Assembly (NCBI GenBank): GCA_002205965.3 | Contig: NADL03000604.1 | Location: forward strand, 1,054,001 to 1,118,000 | Direction of reading: 5' to 3' | Length of the DNA: 64,000 nt | Origin: Kappaphycus alvarezii | Lineage: Eukaryota > Rhodophyta > Florideophyceae > Gigartinales > Solieriaceae | In this document: piece after piece, positions 22,100 through 33,182 of the stretch | Layout: each line of letters opens with the position of its first letter | How positions within the stretch are numbered: the first letter of the stretch is position 1 | Position numbers and translations under genes: made by a program | Notes under the pieces: model-generated | Told to the model about the DNA's origin: nothing | Seen by the model: only the letters and a program-made list of their open reading frames with translations | Database searches by the model: none

Positions 22100-24193
22100 T
22101 AGGTGGAGTGATGTGTTGAACGGAGGGAGGGGGCGGGGAACATAATGTTGTTTGATGGCAAGGTTAGGGAGTGAGGGTTAGGGGGGGGGGGAGGAGGCAG
22201 TGAGGGTGAGCGAGGAACTCAAGTAGAAACGATGGGGATTAGGGGGCAGTTAGCATTGAAACTGAAGCAATGAAAGTAAAAGAAGTTGCATAAGCGCGGA
22301 TTTTAAGCTGGGGAAGGGCGGGAGGAAAGGGGAAGGACGGCGGAGGGGAAGGGGTGTTATCGGGGCTTGAGTATTTGGACGGTGAGGGTTGAAACGAGTG
22401 GGGGAGGAAAGGTTGCGGTACGATGTGCGGAATGGTAAGTTGGGTATGAAAGTGGAGGCGGAGGGTCAAGAGAACACACAGGGGGTTTTTGGGGGGACGG
22501 AGGGACGGAGGGGGGGGGTGGGGAAGCCGTGGGCGGAAAGCAGTTCGGTGGTCGTTGGGGAAGGGGGGTGAGAGGACCAAGTAAGTACTCGGTGTGTATC
22601 GTAGGCAAGTTGCGAAAAATATTTCTTTTTGCGATGGTTTGTCCGGAAAACTGCGGGGTATTTTGGCAGACGCGGGACATCGAGAGGATTTTGGTAAAAA
22701 TAATGGTACTGTACTGTACCTACAGTATCGCACGTCGTGGATTGATATGAGCGGGGCTTGGCATTTTAATTTGAGCCGGCTACTGTCCTGCACGGTACAC
22801 ACCTTATTGTGCAGTACTGTATTGTACAGTTCGGCATTACTTGCTGAATACGGTTTTGTGTATTATTCCACAAAAAATGACAAGGAATAGGAACTGTACA
22901 CGAGGCTACGCTTGGTCTCAAGAGCGGCCCATATGGCTGGCTCCGTATGCCAACCCTGTGCCTAAAAAAGTTGTCGAGGCCTATGTATTTAAGCTCCACC
23001 GCTGAAATCATAGTGTACAGTACTGTACATCACTCTGCCATCCTGGCTGCATTCTTTTGATAAAATGCTGCAGACGGAATTATTAAGCTTCAAGCTGCAT
23101 CAGCCGTAAACTTCTTTCTTCATCTACTGTACCCTACTGTACTGTACTGTACTGTACAGCATCAGAAACACCGTGGCTTCCGTAAATCCCAAAATCAAAA
23201 TTAACCACAAAAAATAATCTCAAGTACAGTAGAATTCTTTACTACCCACGAAATTGATTTACAGTATCCCAGCTTACAGTATTAGAACCACTGGAGTAAC
23301 CGGCTCGAAACGACAAATGAATTCGAATAAAGCCAAAGTTTCACAAAACCGTCGATTCACATTATTCCACGCCTGATCACAACCTAACCCAAGGGACACA
23401 CAGTAGCCCGCTTCTCGGTTTCACAATTTAAACTATGCAGAAACGTACCCACAAACACTGATCACCACGTCAGGTTTAGCTCCATACAGACACCCAATCG
23501 TTCACCCCGCCATTTTGCAACTTTTTCTTTTTTCCTGATCGACGTTGCTTTCCAGCCGATCTCTGAGTCATAGCAACCACCCAAGGCCCAGCTGATTCCC
23601 GATGGTCCCTCTGAGTGGCGCTGGCGCACGTGCAAAGCTGTTCATCGGCGGGTATCGACCAATGGAATAATTATCCGATAATTTTCCTCAACAGCTCCAC
23701 GTCGCTCCATGAACAATATCCACATCAGCGATCCTCATTTCTATTCGGCCAGTGCGGTGTTTCATTGCGACTTTTGAAACGTGGAAAACGCGGCAACCTA
23801 CCGCAGGAGGAAAAGTTTGGCTACATTGATCGGATCGCAACGTGTCAACTCTCCTACCGAAAGCTCATTCTACTCCGCTCGCAATCAGGGCTTCACGTGC
23901 CAACTACCCGGCCCCGTTCCGACTCTCCCTACTCGCCACACGCTCAGCGTCCGTCCTTTCCCGCGCTACAAGTACGCAGTTTCCACTCCCGCACCCACCA
24001 CTGCCTGAAATCACTCCGATGATCCCAGATCTATCTCATTTGCTTTGTTCCTTTATCTCCCACCAAAATTGCATCATCCACAATAGCGGCAATCCCATTT
24101 ATCAGCGACATTGCGCGCCTCACTCGTCATCCATCTTTCCACCTCATCGTCCTACACTTTCGTTTCTCTCTGTCATGCTACAAAAACCCTGTC
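22100..24193. other. Intergenic region upstream of the Ldb gene
   Basis: 2.1 kb between the Ldb start and the porin stop. 22100-22580 is strongly purine-rich (G-rich) on the plus strand and contains runs such as a 9-G stretch near 22180. 22690-23290 holds a cluster of TACTGTAC/TACAGTA motifs. 23300-24190 is unremarkable. Open frames here (for example 23615-24022 plus and 22239-22802 minus) are low-complexity or motif-free, and I do not call them genes. The region should include the Ldb promoter and the porin 3' UTR. Confidence 0.5.
22700..23290. promoter_or_regulatory. Cluster of TACTGTAC / TACAGTA palindromic motifs
   Basis: Repeated hits in 600 bp: GTACTGTACTGTAC near 22707, CAGTACTGTATTGTACAG near 22813, GTACAGTACTGTAC near 23014, a run of CTGTA units near 23127-23160, and TACAGTA near 23224, 23261 and 23275. 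It lies 0.6-1.2 kb upstream of the Ldb start. Related motifs occur in both copia LTRs and near 33580-33610. It may be a factor-binding cluster or remains of an LTR or small repeat. Confidence 0.45.
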
Positions 24194-25175
24194 CTATTCA
24201 ACCACCAAAGACAACCCAAACTTGTGAGAAGCTTTGTCCAAGTTGCGCACATCAAACCTTGAGCACAACGTCAACGTTGTCTGCTTTCGGATCTCCTGGA
24301 TGTAGCTCACCGAAAACGCCCCCGCTGAATCAATCTTCATCTTGAGTGTCGTCTCAGGATCCACTTCATACTTGGATCCCATCGTCAACAATTTCCCATC
24401 TTCCTTAATGTCGTACAAGAATTCGGCTGCTACTGAAAAGTCACTCGTCACAATGTGTGAATATGCGAATTTGGCCTTGGCCCCCTTTTGTAACAACATA
24501 GCCGTCGCCTCATGTTCCTTCCCGTTTGAGTAATTCACAACGCCGTCAACGTTCTTGATCTCCTTTGATTCCAAATCAAATTCCCCAGCCACTCCAGCCG
24601 TCACCCCATGAACACCCATTGTCACAGCTGCATTCACACTTTGCTTGCCCAGCAAATTGGCAGCAGATACAACCGACAAATGCGGATGCACATACTCCGC
24701 GGTCGCCAACAACGACTGACTCGGGCCCAATCCTCCCAGCAATGTCAGCTTCAACCCTTTGACTCCAGTCTTTTGCAACTCAACTTCTTGCGTCAGTTTG
24801 CCCGACGTGAAAAACTTGGTCGTCATCGTCGATCCATTCACAGTATACTTGCAGCTCAAGTCTCCCGACAGGCTGTCATCTTGCCCGCCTTGTTTCGCAG
24901 TTGTAGTGTATGTCATCCCATTGCTCGTCTTTGTCTTTAGCTGCACCTTCTTGTCGCCGTAAATGTAGTCATCGTTTAAAAGCTCTGCATGTCACAGCCA
25001 ACGAAATCGATCATCACAATAATCACAGCACCAATGGAAGTGAAACCCGTTAGCACCACACTTCATCACCATCCTGATCGCAATGGGAATCCAACTTTGA
25101 CTTTCGACACTAGGAACACTAAAATGTATACGTACTCTTCGCGGTCTTGCCCAGATCTTTGTAGAGTTTGACCAT
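24194..25175 (-). CDS. POR1: Mitochondrial outer-membrane porin (VDAC)
   Basis: A voltage-dependent anion channel, the beta-barrel pore of the outer mitochondrial membrane that passes ATP, ADP and other metabolites. Exon 1 (25136-25175) encodes MVKLYKDLGKTAK, the conserved amphipathic N-terminal helix. Exon 2 (24194-24984) resumes with LLNDDYIYGDKKVQLKTKT and runs to a stop after FGLSLVVE. The joined protein is 276 residues, close to the usual 280-285. Alternating polar/hydrophobic strands occur throughout, with GLKLTLLGGLG near residue 105 and VDPETTLKMKIDSAGAFSVS near the C terminus. The codon split across the intron restores a Lys, so the model is self-consistent. Only one intron is evident. 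The porin lies head-to-tail with the Ldb gene. Confidence 0.93.
24985..25135 (-). other. Intron of the porin gene
   Basis: 151 nt with a GTACGT donor (minus strand, at 25135) and a GACATGCAG acceptor ending at 24985. It interrupts the codon after TAK in the N-terminal helix. Splicing joins phase-1 exon ends into an AAG codon and links the N-terminal helix to LLNDDYIYGDK, as in other fungal porins. Confidence 0.85.
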
Positions 25176-25930
25176 GGTAGCCGAGTTTCGTTTCGCAAGT
25201 TACTGTGGAGATTCTTGTGGCGGCGCCGATTGGAACGAGTTGAAAATGGTAAGCGCTAGTCGATGATTGTTATCCGCAAATCGACACGACGTCGAGACGA
25301 TCCGAAATGGCCAAAGTGCCCACCCCGAGGGAATGGCCGGTAATTAGTTTAGATTTCCATTTTTAAGGAAAATTTGACCGCAACTGATATGGCGGCGGCG
25401 ATTTGGATGGGCGGGCTCGGATCGATCACCTCTCACCATTCAATTTGCTCTGCGGCCGAGTGTGCCAAGCCGTCCAATCACAGCTCGTTTTGTTGTACAC
25501 GTGAAATATGGGTCCACGTTTCCAGTTTTGAAAACCCAAAACACGTCACACCTAACTTTACCAGTGGTAGGCTACCACTAACTTTCTCTCAGCAACCTTA
25601 CCAAAACGGGCAGGAAAATAAACCAAAACGGGCATCCTGCGGATTTAGGGCGAGGAGCATTTTACAGCGAGATTTGTCCAGTTTCGATAATGCCGTTTCA
25701 GCGAATGACAGCCTCTTGGACCCGCTAAGCCATCTTCACCAAGCGTCTATCTTTGAAGTGATGTCATCGACCATTTTATTCCCTGAGACGCAGAATTCTC
25801 GTTGAAATCGCAGCTTTTCAACAAAGCGAGGCAACGGCCTGAACTGAGCCTTTCATTTGCCTACCTGGTGACAATTCGAAATCCACCACGAATGCCGAAT
25901 TTATCTGTGGGTACACTTCGGTAAGTGACG
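25176..25930. other. Region upstream of the porin gene
   Basis: Probably contains the porin promoter. It includes a 17-bp palindrome (arms AGTGGTAG and CTACCACT around 25571, at 25563-25579) and a short direct repeat ACCAAAACGGGCA near 25600 and 25623. A plus open frame (25374-25805) has no recognised domain and I do not call it a gene. Confidence 0.4.
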
Positions 25931-26547
25931 AAAACTTTTGCCTCGAAGATACCGTACCTGCCCACTAAGCCTCCGCACTCAGCCTCGCTATGTTGGCTCA
26001 ATTCAACGCCCATCATCGGTGCTTACTCGTCCAACTTTGGTCATGAGGCGACCACAGGCTACGGCATAAAAATTAAACAGGCCGTACCTTGGCAACAAGG
26101 TAAATTCAAGGTGGACGCGGAATCTGTTACGATACATTGTACTGGTGTAGCGCCAACCCCGTACATTACCTGAGTTCGCGCTTTTTGTACCACCCTCCTC
26201 GTTGCCGAAGATTAATGGCGGCCCGCGACAAGGTTACAACTCTGGAACGCAACCTCGCCCGACGCCTCCCCGCTCCCTCAACTGACCCATCTTCTGCGTC
26301 ATATACACCGAATTTCACGTTTCGACCTCTGGCGTTTGATTCCCTGGGCGCCCCTTCCCCTGGTACCATTGCGTTTATCGCGGAGTTAGTTCCGCGGATC
26401 TCGTCAAACTGTCACTCGACACCTGGTGTTATCCGCCGCCGTATCTACCAGCGACTGCGTTGCACCCTCTGGCCATCCATCGGTCAGGCTATCCTGCCAC
26501 GAGCCCCGGTGCGCATGGACGACGAGGTACATCCGGTTAGATCTTAG
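25930..26547 (+). pseudogene. LINE-like C-terminal fragment (plus orientation)
   Basis: The frame at 26137-26547 contains FRPLAFDSLGAPSPGTIAFI and IYQRLRCTLWPSIGQAILPR. The first string matches FRPLAFDSRGSPSTATSSFI in the LINE remnant at 27237-29650 and marks the C-terminal end of this non-LTR element family. It lies 0.7 kb away in the opposite orientation. The RT domain is absent here, consistent with a 5'-truncated LINE insertion. Limits upstream of 26137 are uncertain. Confidence 0.6.
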
Positions 26548-27236
26548 CCGTATAGTTAGGACGTGCGCAGTCCCCAGTAGATACTAAATGCATTAAACTT
26601 CTTTCTTTCTTTCTTGCAATAGCACTGGAGGAACTTTTTCAAGACCAAGTCGGTCGTGTCAAGCTGTCGAAAGCTACAGCAGATGGTAATTCTAACTGAA
26701 TCCCTTGATTGAATCCGGGATGAGCGCTTCATGAGAACGGCAAACATCACGCAAATTGACTGTCAAACGCTCCTGTCTTGAGCTCGGCAACGTTTGCGCC
26801 CCGAGGATCCGGTCAATCTTGAGCGAATCGATTCAGTACTGTATAATATTTTACAAGTAGCACTGTTTAGGCAAAGCACTTTGTCCCATCGACCTTAGAA
26901 CTATACACATTACCTAGGCACTCATTATTCATATCCCTCTTTGATTTCTAGCGAGGGGTCCCGAGTCGCAAAAACGTGCAGCTGTTATCAAGGTTGCTTA
27001 TCCGGAGCACATGTCTTCCTCGGAGCAGCTTTCTTTAAGCATCGCGCTGACGCCGCCTTGGCCTGCCAACGTCTCGGGAGTGGAATTTTCGTACTTCCCT
27101 ACTGGAGGTGCGTGCATCGGCTCAGCGGTTGCTGGGTTGAGTCTGTTTGGCAGGCCCACTGTATGCTGAGATACTCATTAAAGTAAGCTTCTCTCTCTCT
27201 TACGCCTTAAACCGTACGGTATTTTGATCGCACCGA
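26548..27236. other. Spacer between two opposing LINE remnants
   Basis: No supported gene. It contains a (CTTT)-type microsatellite at about 26599-26613 and a TCTCTCTCTC run near 27191. As the two LINE tails face each other, their 3' ends should lie in or next to this stretch. Confidence 0.45.
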
Positions 27237-29650
27237 CTAGCAAGCCTTACGGTTAGGAACTAACCGGATTAAGTATGCCAGCATCTTGCGACAGAGCCCG
27301 AGGCAGCAGTTTTCGATATAGACGAGGAAAGATGGATCTTTATTATAAGCTTGCACGGGGTCTGGTAAACAGACTCGACCCGTCAACGGCTGCTGCAGCG
27401 GCACTGAGCCGTCGGCGGATCCTACGGTGAACCGTTCTGGCATCAGTGAAGAAGCAGCGGTCAATAGCGGGATGAAATCAGCAATAAAGGAAGACGTAGC
27501 GGTGGAAGGGGAGCCACGAGAATCGAATGCGAGTGGCCGAAAGGAACAGCTGGGGGTAGGTTGGAGGCGGTCGGGGATGTTGAGGGCTTGGAGGGCCAAT
27601 TTGCGGTCGAGGTCGCGAATCTTATTCCGTTGAGCGATTTCTCTTTAGTTACATCATAAGCCAAGAGGCGGGGGACAGCGTTAGTGGGTGGAGTTGGAGG
27701 CTGTAGCAGGATGTCTGCAGGCAGGAGCTCGGTGCCATGGACGAGGAGGGGCTCGAAGTCGAGCCGGCAGCGCCGCGGACGTTGAAGCGAAGAGTGTTGC
27801 AGGCAGGATTAGGGTAGTGGAGACGACTGAAACCAGACGAGCAGAGATCTGCCGCATGGTCCCCGAGCACATCCTTACGCAGCCGGCCGAGATGGCAAGT
27901 GGGCGGCGGATGGTGTCGGTAACCTGGAAGGGCAAGGTGCCTTTAAAGCATTACAGTCAAGTCAGTGGCGTGGATAGTAGTAGCGTTTATGGGATGCGCA
28001 GTAAGGAAAGATGAAGCAGGGCTGTGCCGAAAGGCGAGGCCTGGAACGCGGAGGCGAACGTCTGCATCGCTATAGTTAGAGGGTGCGGGAGTAGCATCCC
28101 AAACGTCATACTTTCAGCAGTCCCGTGGCGTGGCGTCCCGCTGGACCCTGTTTAAGATGTTGAAGGTATTACAGGGTGAAAAACGAAGAGCATCAGGTGC
28201 ATACGGGCCGAGGTCTGGAGAGGAACGATGGCCAGGGACGGTGACGAGGAAGGAGCGGTTGAGGGGTTCAGCTTGGACGAGCAGAGAAACTTGATCGCCA
28301 TGGAGTGGGCGCCAAAGCAGGCGTGAGATGCAAGGCGCGGAGTATTGCATAGTGCGTACACTGCAGGGGTAGCGTCGATGACACTGGCGGCTTTGGTGGC
28401 ATGGAGGGAGTGGTAAATTGTGGAGAAAGCTTGTCCGCCCAAACGGACTGGGAGGTAAGGTTGATCCCAAGCTTGCTCCGTTACGGTGACACCATTAAGG
28501 GACTCGTAGAAGGGCCTTTGAAGGTCGTCGAATTGACGGGCAGAGGGATGAGAGTGATGTGGGTCTGAGAGGCGAAAGGCGTGGGTTATGAGGCAGGCGG
28601 AGGTGCACAGCCGGTGCATGTGAAAGCCTGCGCGAGGACCGCGGACAACGAGCTGCAGGCGGAGGGTGCTTCTACAAGCCTCGAGTTTAAACTAAAGGAA
28701 GGGGGTGGTGAAATGGTGATCAGCGAGCGGCACTCCAAAAAGTTGGAAGCTATGGTCCGTGCATTCGTGGAGGGGTTTGTCAAGAGGGAGGGAAGAGCGA
28801 GCTTGGGAGGAAATGGAAGACGAGTAAGTACATAGTTGCGCAGGATGAGGTGCTGGGCGACTGCTGGGCCGTGATCCTGCACCAACCATAGCGCAGTTCG
28901 AAGACCATCGAGTTCCCCAGTGAGGCTGCCGTCATCAGCAAACCACTGATTGAGGAGGATGCCGCTGGTCTCCGCAATCCGGCGGAAGAGGGGGCGAATC
29001 GTAAGGGATAATAGCAACATGCTTTCTGGGTCCCTCGGATGGGTACCCTCGAGACCTTACAGTCCACGTGTGTTGCGATTGAGGACTGACAGAGATGGTT
29101 GAGAACGGCCGTAGAGTGTGTTGATAAAGCGGGCCAGAGTCGGGGTATAGGAAGGGAGGAAGTCGAGCATGAACTGGCGGTTCACACACATGAAGGCATT
29201 GTGTGCCTCAACCAGGACGGCTTCAACGCTTGGGGTATGGCAGACGGTTTGGAGGGGGGCGCGTATCATGGACATTGGCATCCATGGCGAATTTGACACC
29301 GTTCGCCAGTTGGAATGGGGGACGGAAGTCCCAAGTATAGTCGATGGCAGCAGGGTGCAAAGCCTTTGTCAAGATGCGCGGAGCACCGAGCAGGCGGCGT
29401 TGGGTCGAACCTAGTCCAGCTGGGGCACGAGGAATAAGAGCGTGGCGGCAGCGATGAAAGGAATTACCGAACTAGGGAGATCTCCTGGGGCGATGCGGTT
29501 GACAAGCTAGGTGAGCGCCGAGAGTCCCGTAACACCAGCTTCGGGGCTGGCGGCTGTGTTGACGAGAAAGTGAAACCAACTATGGGAGAACGGCCCGGCC
29601 CTGCAGCGGAGTCACGTGGGACTCGTCTCACTACATGAGCGACGGTGGCC
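27237..29650 (-). pseudogene. Non-LTR (LINE-like) retrotransposon reverse transcriptase remnant
   Basis: Read on the minus strand in several frames. About 29400-29600 holds GDLPSSVIPFIAAATLLFL. 29057-29299 has VEAHNAFMCVNRQFMLDFLP, the A motif with D changed to E (normally xDAxNAF). About 28940-29050 carries EGTHPRDPESMLLLSL (the usual GxxQGDP box, altered). 28586-28960 has NQWFADDGSLTGELDGLRTA, the catalytic FADD box. 28300-28500 includes LPVRLGGQAFSTIYHS, as after the RT domain of LINEs. 27237-27599 is the C-terminal FRPLAFDSRG region. Frame changes at each junction show the copy is dead. No target duplication or poly-A tail was seen. Confidence 0.75.
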
Positions 29651-30514
29651 TTAATTATGCGACAGGGGCAGGTTAGGGTCCCTGAGGGGAGTGAAGCTCT
29701 TGGTGCGCTCGCAGCTCGCGGGACGTGAACGTTCGCTTCGGGCGGCTTGTGTAATGAGCGTATTGCTTTTCCTTATCGGGCATCAGCACAGAGCGCTTCA
29801 CCTCGGCTAGAGCGGCGGGCATCAGTCTCGATGGGGTGCGGGAGGACGGTTTGTCTGAAGCCACTCGGCCCGGATGAAATGAGCGGCAATCGCTGCAAAC
29901 CGCGGAGGTTCTTGCCGCGTCCGTGAGGGATATACAGTATTTGCTCAGCGCTTGAGCGTGCAACGACTGGCCGGCTATTCTGTTAGTACAGTAGTTACTG
30001 GATAAACCAAATTGGTCACGTGTTACGAGTAGTCGGGCTCGGGACATGAAGGCCATAGCCACCGAGGACCACAAGGTGGAACTGTAACGCAGAGCCTTTG
30101 ATCTTGTCTTTGCAACTGCATTTGCAAAAAGAGCCACCATAGCGAAATTACGCCATGCGAAATCCGTAGGTTTTTTTACAAAAAAGTACGAAAAATGTTG
30201 GTAAACGAATTTGTTTCGTGCCAAAACAGAATTTACTCATCACGAATTTCGCATGTTTTAATGTACGTAGTACCCTCGTTTTCGCATCACCGCTTTCCTA
30301 AACCCGTTCTCCTCGTTTGGGCAGGCAGACATAATAACCTTCGCACTCTTTACTACAATCCTTCTGGTATCATCTCCTACACCATGCCTCAGGAAGACTA
30401 CTCCACCGGAAAGCGCAAGCGGCAACGCGACGGCTGGTTGTTGACAGCACAACGAGTGATACTCTTAGATGGTGCCCATGTGTTCGGTTTGATTGCAATA
30501 TAACACGCCAACGA
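29651..30514. other. LINE 5' flank and spacer before Harbinger B
   Basis: A 183-codon minus frame (29673-30224) lies just upstream of the LINE RT and contains TDAARTSAVCSDCRSFHPGR; it may be the LINE N-terminal region, but I recognise no domain. From about 30130 to 30300 the sequence has TTCG/CGAA-rich segments that could include the left end of Harbinger-like element B. No terminal repeat could be fixed. Confidence 0.35.
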
Positions 30515-31523
30515 ATGCGAAAACTGCATACTCAAGGTGCAAATCAGATCAAGGCGCATCTCAGGTACCTCGTTTACTTTGAATGCGCTCTCCGAAAGCG
30601 AGTGCATGAAGAGACACAGAATCAGAAATCACGATATTGGACGGCTAGCTGGCTTTGTAGGTTTGCAGACTGTAGTAACAAAGCGAAACAGGTATATGTG
30701 CGACAGTGTAACAGCTTGTTGCATAATTTTGCGACGCCTTGCGAGTACAGCACGATGGTTTGAGCTGAAAGAAGAGATCAATACGTTTTCATCAGAGATG
30801 AGTGAGATATTCTGGGAAGGACTGGAGTTTTTCATTAAATAAAAAGAGAATCTACTGCAGTTACGGCCTGAGTTAATGGAGAGACGTGGAGTGATGTTTG
30901 CAGAGGCTTTTAAAAAGTTTGCAATCTGGAGCGTCGTATTGGATTTATTGATTACACGAAAATTCGGATGTGTCAACCGGGAGGACATGGCAGCTTGCAG
31001 AGGAGTTGTTATTCAGATCATAAACGAATGAATTTACTCATCTATCAAACAATTCTAACCCCGGATGGGCTGATTTTCTGCCTTTATGGTGCAAGGCGCA
31101 CTGGAGGGTCGCCGTCATGATCTAACTTTGTTGAGAGCAAGTGGGGTAGAAGAACAGCTCGAATCTGGTGTCATGATAAATGGAGAGAAGTACTACATCT
31201 ATGGAGACAGCGCATATATTTTGAGGCATTTCGTGATAAGACCATTCGAGAGGGTTGGTGCTACGGTTGGGCAGCTGCAGTTCAATACAGCAATGACTGT
31301 ATTTCGTGTCAGTGTAGAGTGGGGGTATAAGGAGTTGAAGAAATCCTGGGCGCATAACGATTCCTCTCGCGCTTTGAAGGTACCACAAGCCCTAATTAGT
31401 TTAATATACGAGGCATCGGCACTTCTACGGAACTTCAAGACGTGTATTGAGAAGGTGGGACAAGCAAGTTTGAATTTTGATTATCCTGCACCATCTTTGG
31501 ATGAGTACCTACAAACTGGGTAA
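30515..31523 (+). pseudogene. PIF/Harbinger-type DDE transposase remnant B
   Basis: The better-preserved C-terminal frame (31086-31523, 145 codons) has EGRRHDLTLLRASGVEEQLE, then NGEKYYIYGDSAYILRHF (the D of GDSAY is a catalytic aspartate), then RFSVEW-like VSVEWGYKELKKSWAHND (the E of VEWGYK is the third acidic residue) and ALLRNFKTCIEKVGQ. Upstream, an ILTPDGL segment, a coil (ELKEEINTFSSEMSEIFWEG) and further pieces lie in other frames separated by a shift near 31085 and stops near 30840 and 31030. It is similar to copy A at 4150-4975, which reads LTPDGLMFHWYG and NGTQYYI. The first catalytic aspartate region is not readable. Confidence 0.82.
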
Positions 31524-31645
31524 ATTTGGTAGTTTTGCACTAGTTTTACTTCTTCGAAATTCATAAAATTCATATAAAATCACCTGGATTTTGAAGAAAG
31601 TCCGAGCGTAGCAAATTCCATCTTATTTCCTCCGCGAAGAAAAAA

Positions 31646-32876
31646 TTAATTGAGTTTACTGAGCATCTTGTCCATCAGTTCTAAAACCTGGCTTCTCTCT
31701 TCTCTCGCCTCCCTGCGTTCTTCCTTGTCCAATTCCAGCCTAGCTTCATCCAAAGCAATTCGGCGCAATGCTGCATTTTGTGTGTGCATGAACCTGTTTT
31801 CCTCTCTTTCAGCACGCTTTCTCTCAAAATCAAGACTATCCTCCATTATTCTTAAATTACTCTCCTCTAATTCCCTTCAGCAATTTGCCTGTTCGATTTA
31901 TGGCGTTGTTAGTCCGCTGCATTCCCACTGCTTCCTCTATTTTCTTAGTACGCTTTCCATTCCTATACTCTTCTGTATTTATATCACCACAATAATTTTC
32001 CCCATATTCGCTTGCTTTCCATTTCCACGGACGACGGCATCCTGCCTTATTGCCTCCCCAGCCGCTACCAACTTCCTCTCTACCTCCGTCAGCTCATCTT
32101 CGTCCTTCTTTATGGCCTTGTCCCACTCATCCATTTCGAGGATTATGTCGTCAAACAACTGGTCCTTCTCGGACAAGTTCTCTGAGATGCACGATGCTGC
32201 TCCATTTGACCTCACCGCTCTTCTTCGCTGCTCAACAAGATTGTTGAAGCTATCTCGCAAGGACTTACTACTTGGCTTCGTTTGGCGGTTGAACACTACT
32301 GAAGGTACTTCTGCAAGGAAAAAACTCCTTTACATTGTCGAATACCTTCTTTTTTTGACTTTGTTCAGCCTTATGTGAGTCTAGTGCTTTCACAGCCTAG
32401 GCAACGAGGGTGTCATAGGGAAAGTAGCTAAATCTCTTTAATTTCGGCGTCTTCATGCTGCCCTTAACCTCAGTCTCTTCATCATCACCATCATCAACTT
32501 TTTGGGCCCCTTCAGCTGCGGACGGGGCTGCGGACGAAGCGTTGGACGGAACGGGGGAGGGATCAACGTACGGAGCACCCGCAGATGGGTTAAGGGGCGG
32601 AGTAAGAGACGGAGCAGCAGGAATCACTGTATGGTTTCTAGAGTACAGGATTGAAGGTGATGCGTTTGGCGTAACAATAAATTTAGCGCACAGAGCATCG
32701 TACTGTAAAGTCAATTCGGCAACAGATTGGGCAGCAAACGCTGCTGTGGACGTGAGAAGAGGTAGAGAAACAGAAGCACCGAGAGGTGTCCCTGTCGGAC
32801 GTACTGCGTTGGTAATCAGTGAACTTAAGTTATCTGGGAGATTAAGTCGGAAGGGGGGTGTTGTGGGTAAGGGCAT
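31646..32876 (-). pseudogene. Myb-like and coiled-coil partner protein of element B
   Basis: Three consecutive minus frames. 32397-32876 (159 codons, starting MPLPTTPPFRLNLPDNLSSL) is Pro/Ser/Ala-rich with an acidic segment DDGDDEETE and ends at KLKRFSYFPYD, the start of the Myb-like domain. 31979-32296 continues it (RDSFNNLVEQRRRAVRSNGA, then DDIILEMDEWDKAIKKDEDE, then ERKLVAAG). 31646-31846 is a final charged coiled coil (RKRAEREENRFMHTQNAAL and EERREAREERSQVLELM). The Myb-like core matches copy A. Breaks lie near 32300-32400 and 31850-31980. A role binding transposon ends is inferred from known PIF/Harbinger elements. Confidence 0.62.
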
Positions 32877-33074
32877 GATATATGTTTTTTTTGCTTTGTG
32901 AGGTGACCATTTGGCGCGAAAGCATTACGAAGTGGCCAACGTATCGTAAGGGCCTCATACGAAATTATCAACGTATCTATTCTGTGTTTTTCGTACACAT
33001 CCTCACAGCTGTTCAAAGTGCAGTAAAATCCTACGAAAAAACAACGGAACTGCTTTTGCGTAAAATCTACTTTT

Positions 33075-33113
33075 CTGCACGTTGCCGAAAATTTCATGGA
33101 CGGCAACGTGCAG
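33075..33113. repeat. 39-bp hairpin with 13-bp perfect arms
   Basis: CTGCACGTTGCCG at 33075-33087 is the exact reverse complement of 33101-33113, with a 13-nt loop. It lies between the start of the element B partner gene and the left end of element C, so it may belong to a transposon terminus. Confidence 0.85.
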
Positions 33114-33182
33114 GAAATTTTCCGTTCGCGTTTGTTTGCCGCTCGTAAACGTGGACAACAAGGACAATTTTCCCAGTAATTA

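Larger units (their letters stand above)
30515..32880. mobile_element. PIF/Harbinger-like two-gene DNA transposon, copy B (dead)
   Basis: Same layout as copy A: plus-strand transposase (30515-31523) converging with a minus-strand Myb-like/coiled-coil gene (31646-32876), about 120 bp apart at their 3' ends. The partner proteins of A and B are homologous, so these are two copies or lineages of one element type. Outer ends are not defined. Confidence 0.68.

Noticed and set aside
22239..22802. 187-codon minus ORF as a host gene
   Set aside because: Proline-rich translation of a simple purine/pyrimidine-skewed tract. No domain, and its position suggests Ldb upstream sequence.
23615..24022. 135-codon plus ORF as a host gene
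   Set aside because: No recognisable motif, Ser/Arg/Leu-rich antisense-type composition, and it overlaps the probable porin 3' region.
26599..26613. Short CTTT microsatellite as a LINE poly-A/T tail
   Set aside because: It could mark an end, but the orientation and distance to the plus LINE fragment (stop at 26547) fit only loosely and no target duplication was found.
29673..30224. 183-codon minus ORF as a separate host gene
   Set aside because: Adjoins the LINE RT in the same orientation and has no host-type domain. It is more likely the LINE 5' part, though unproven.
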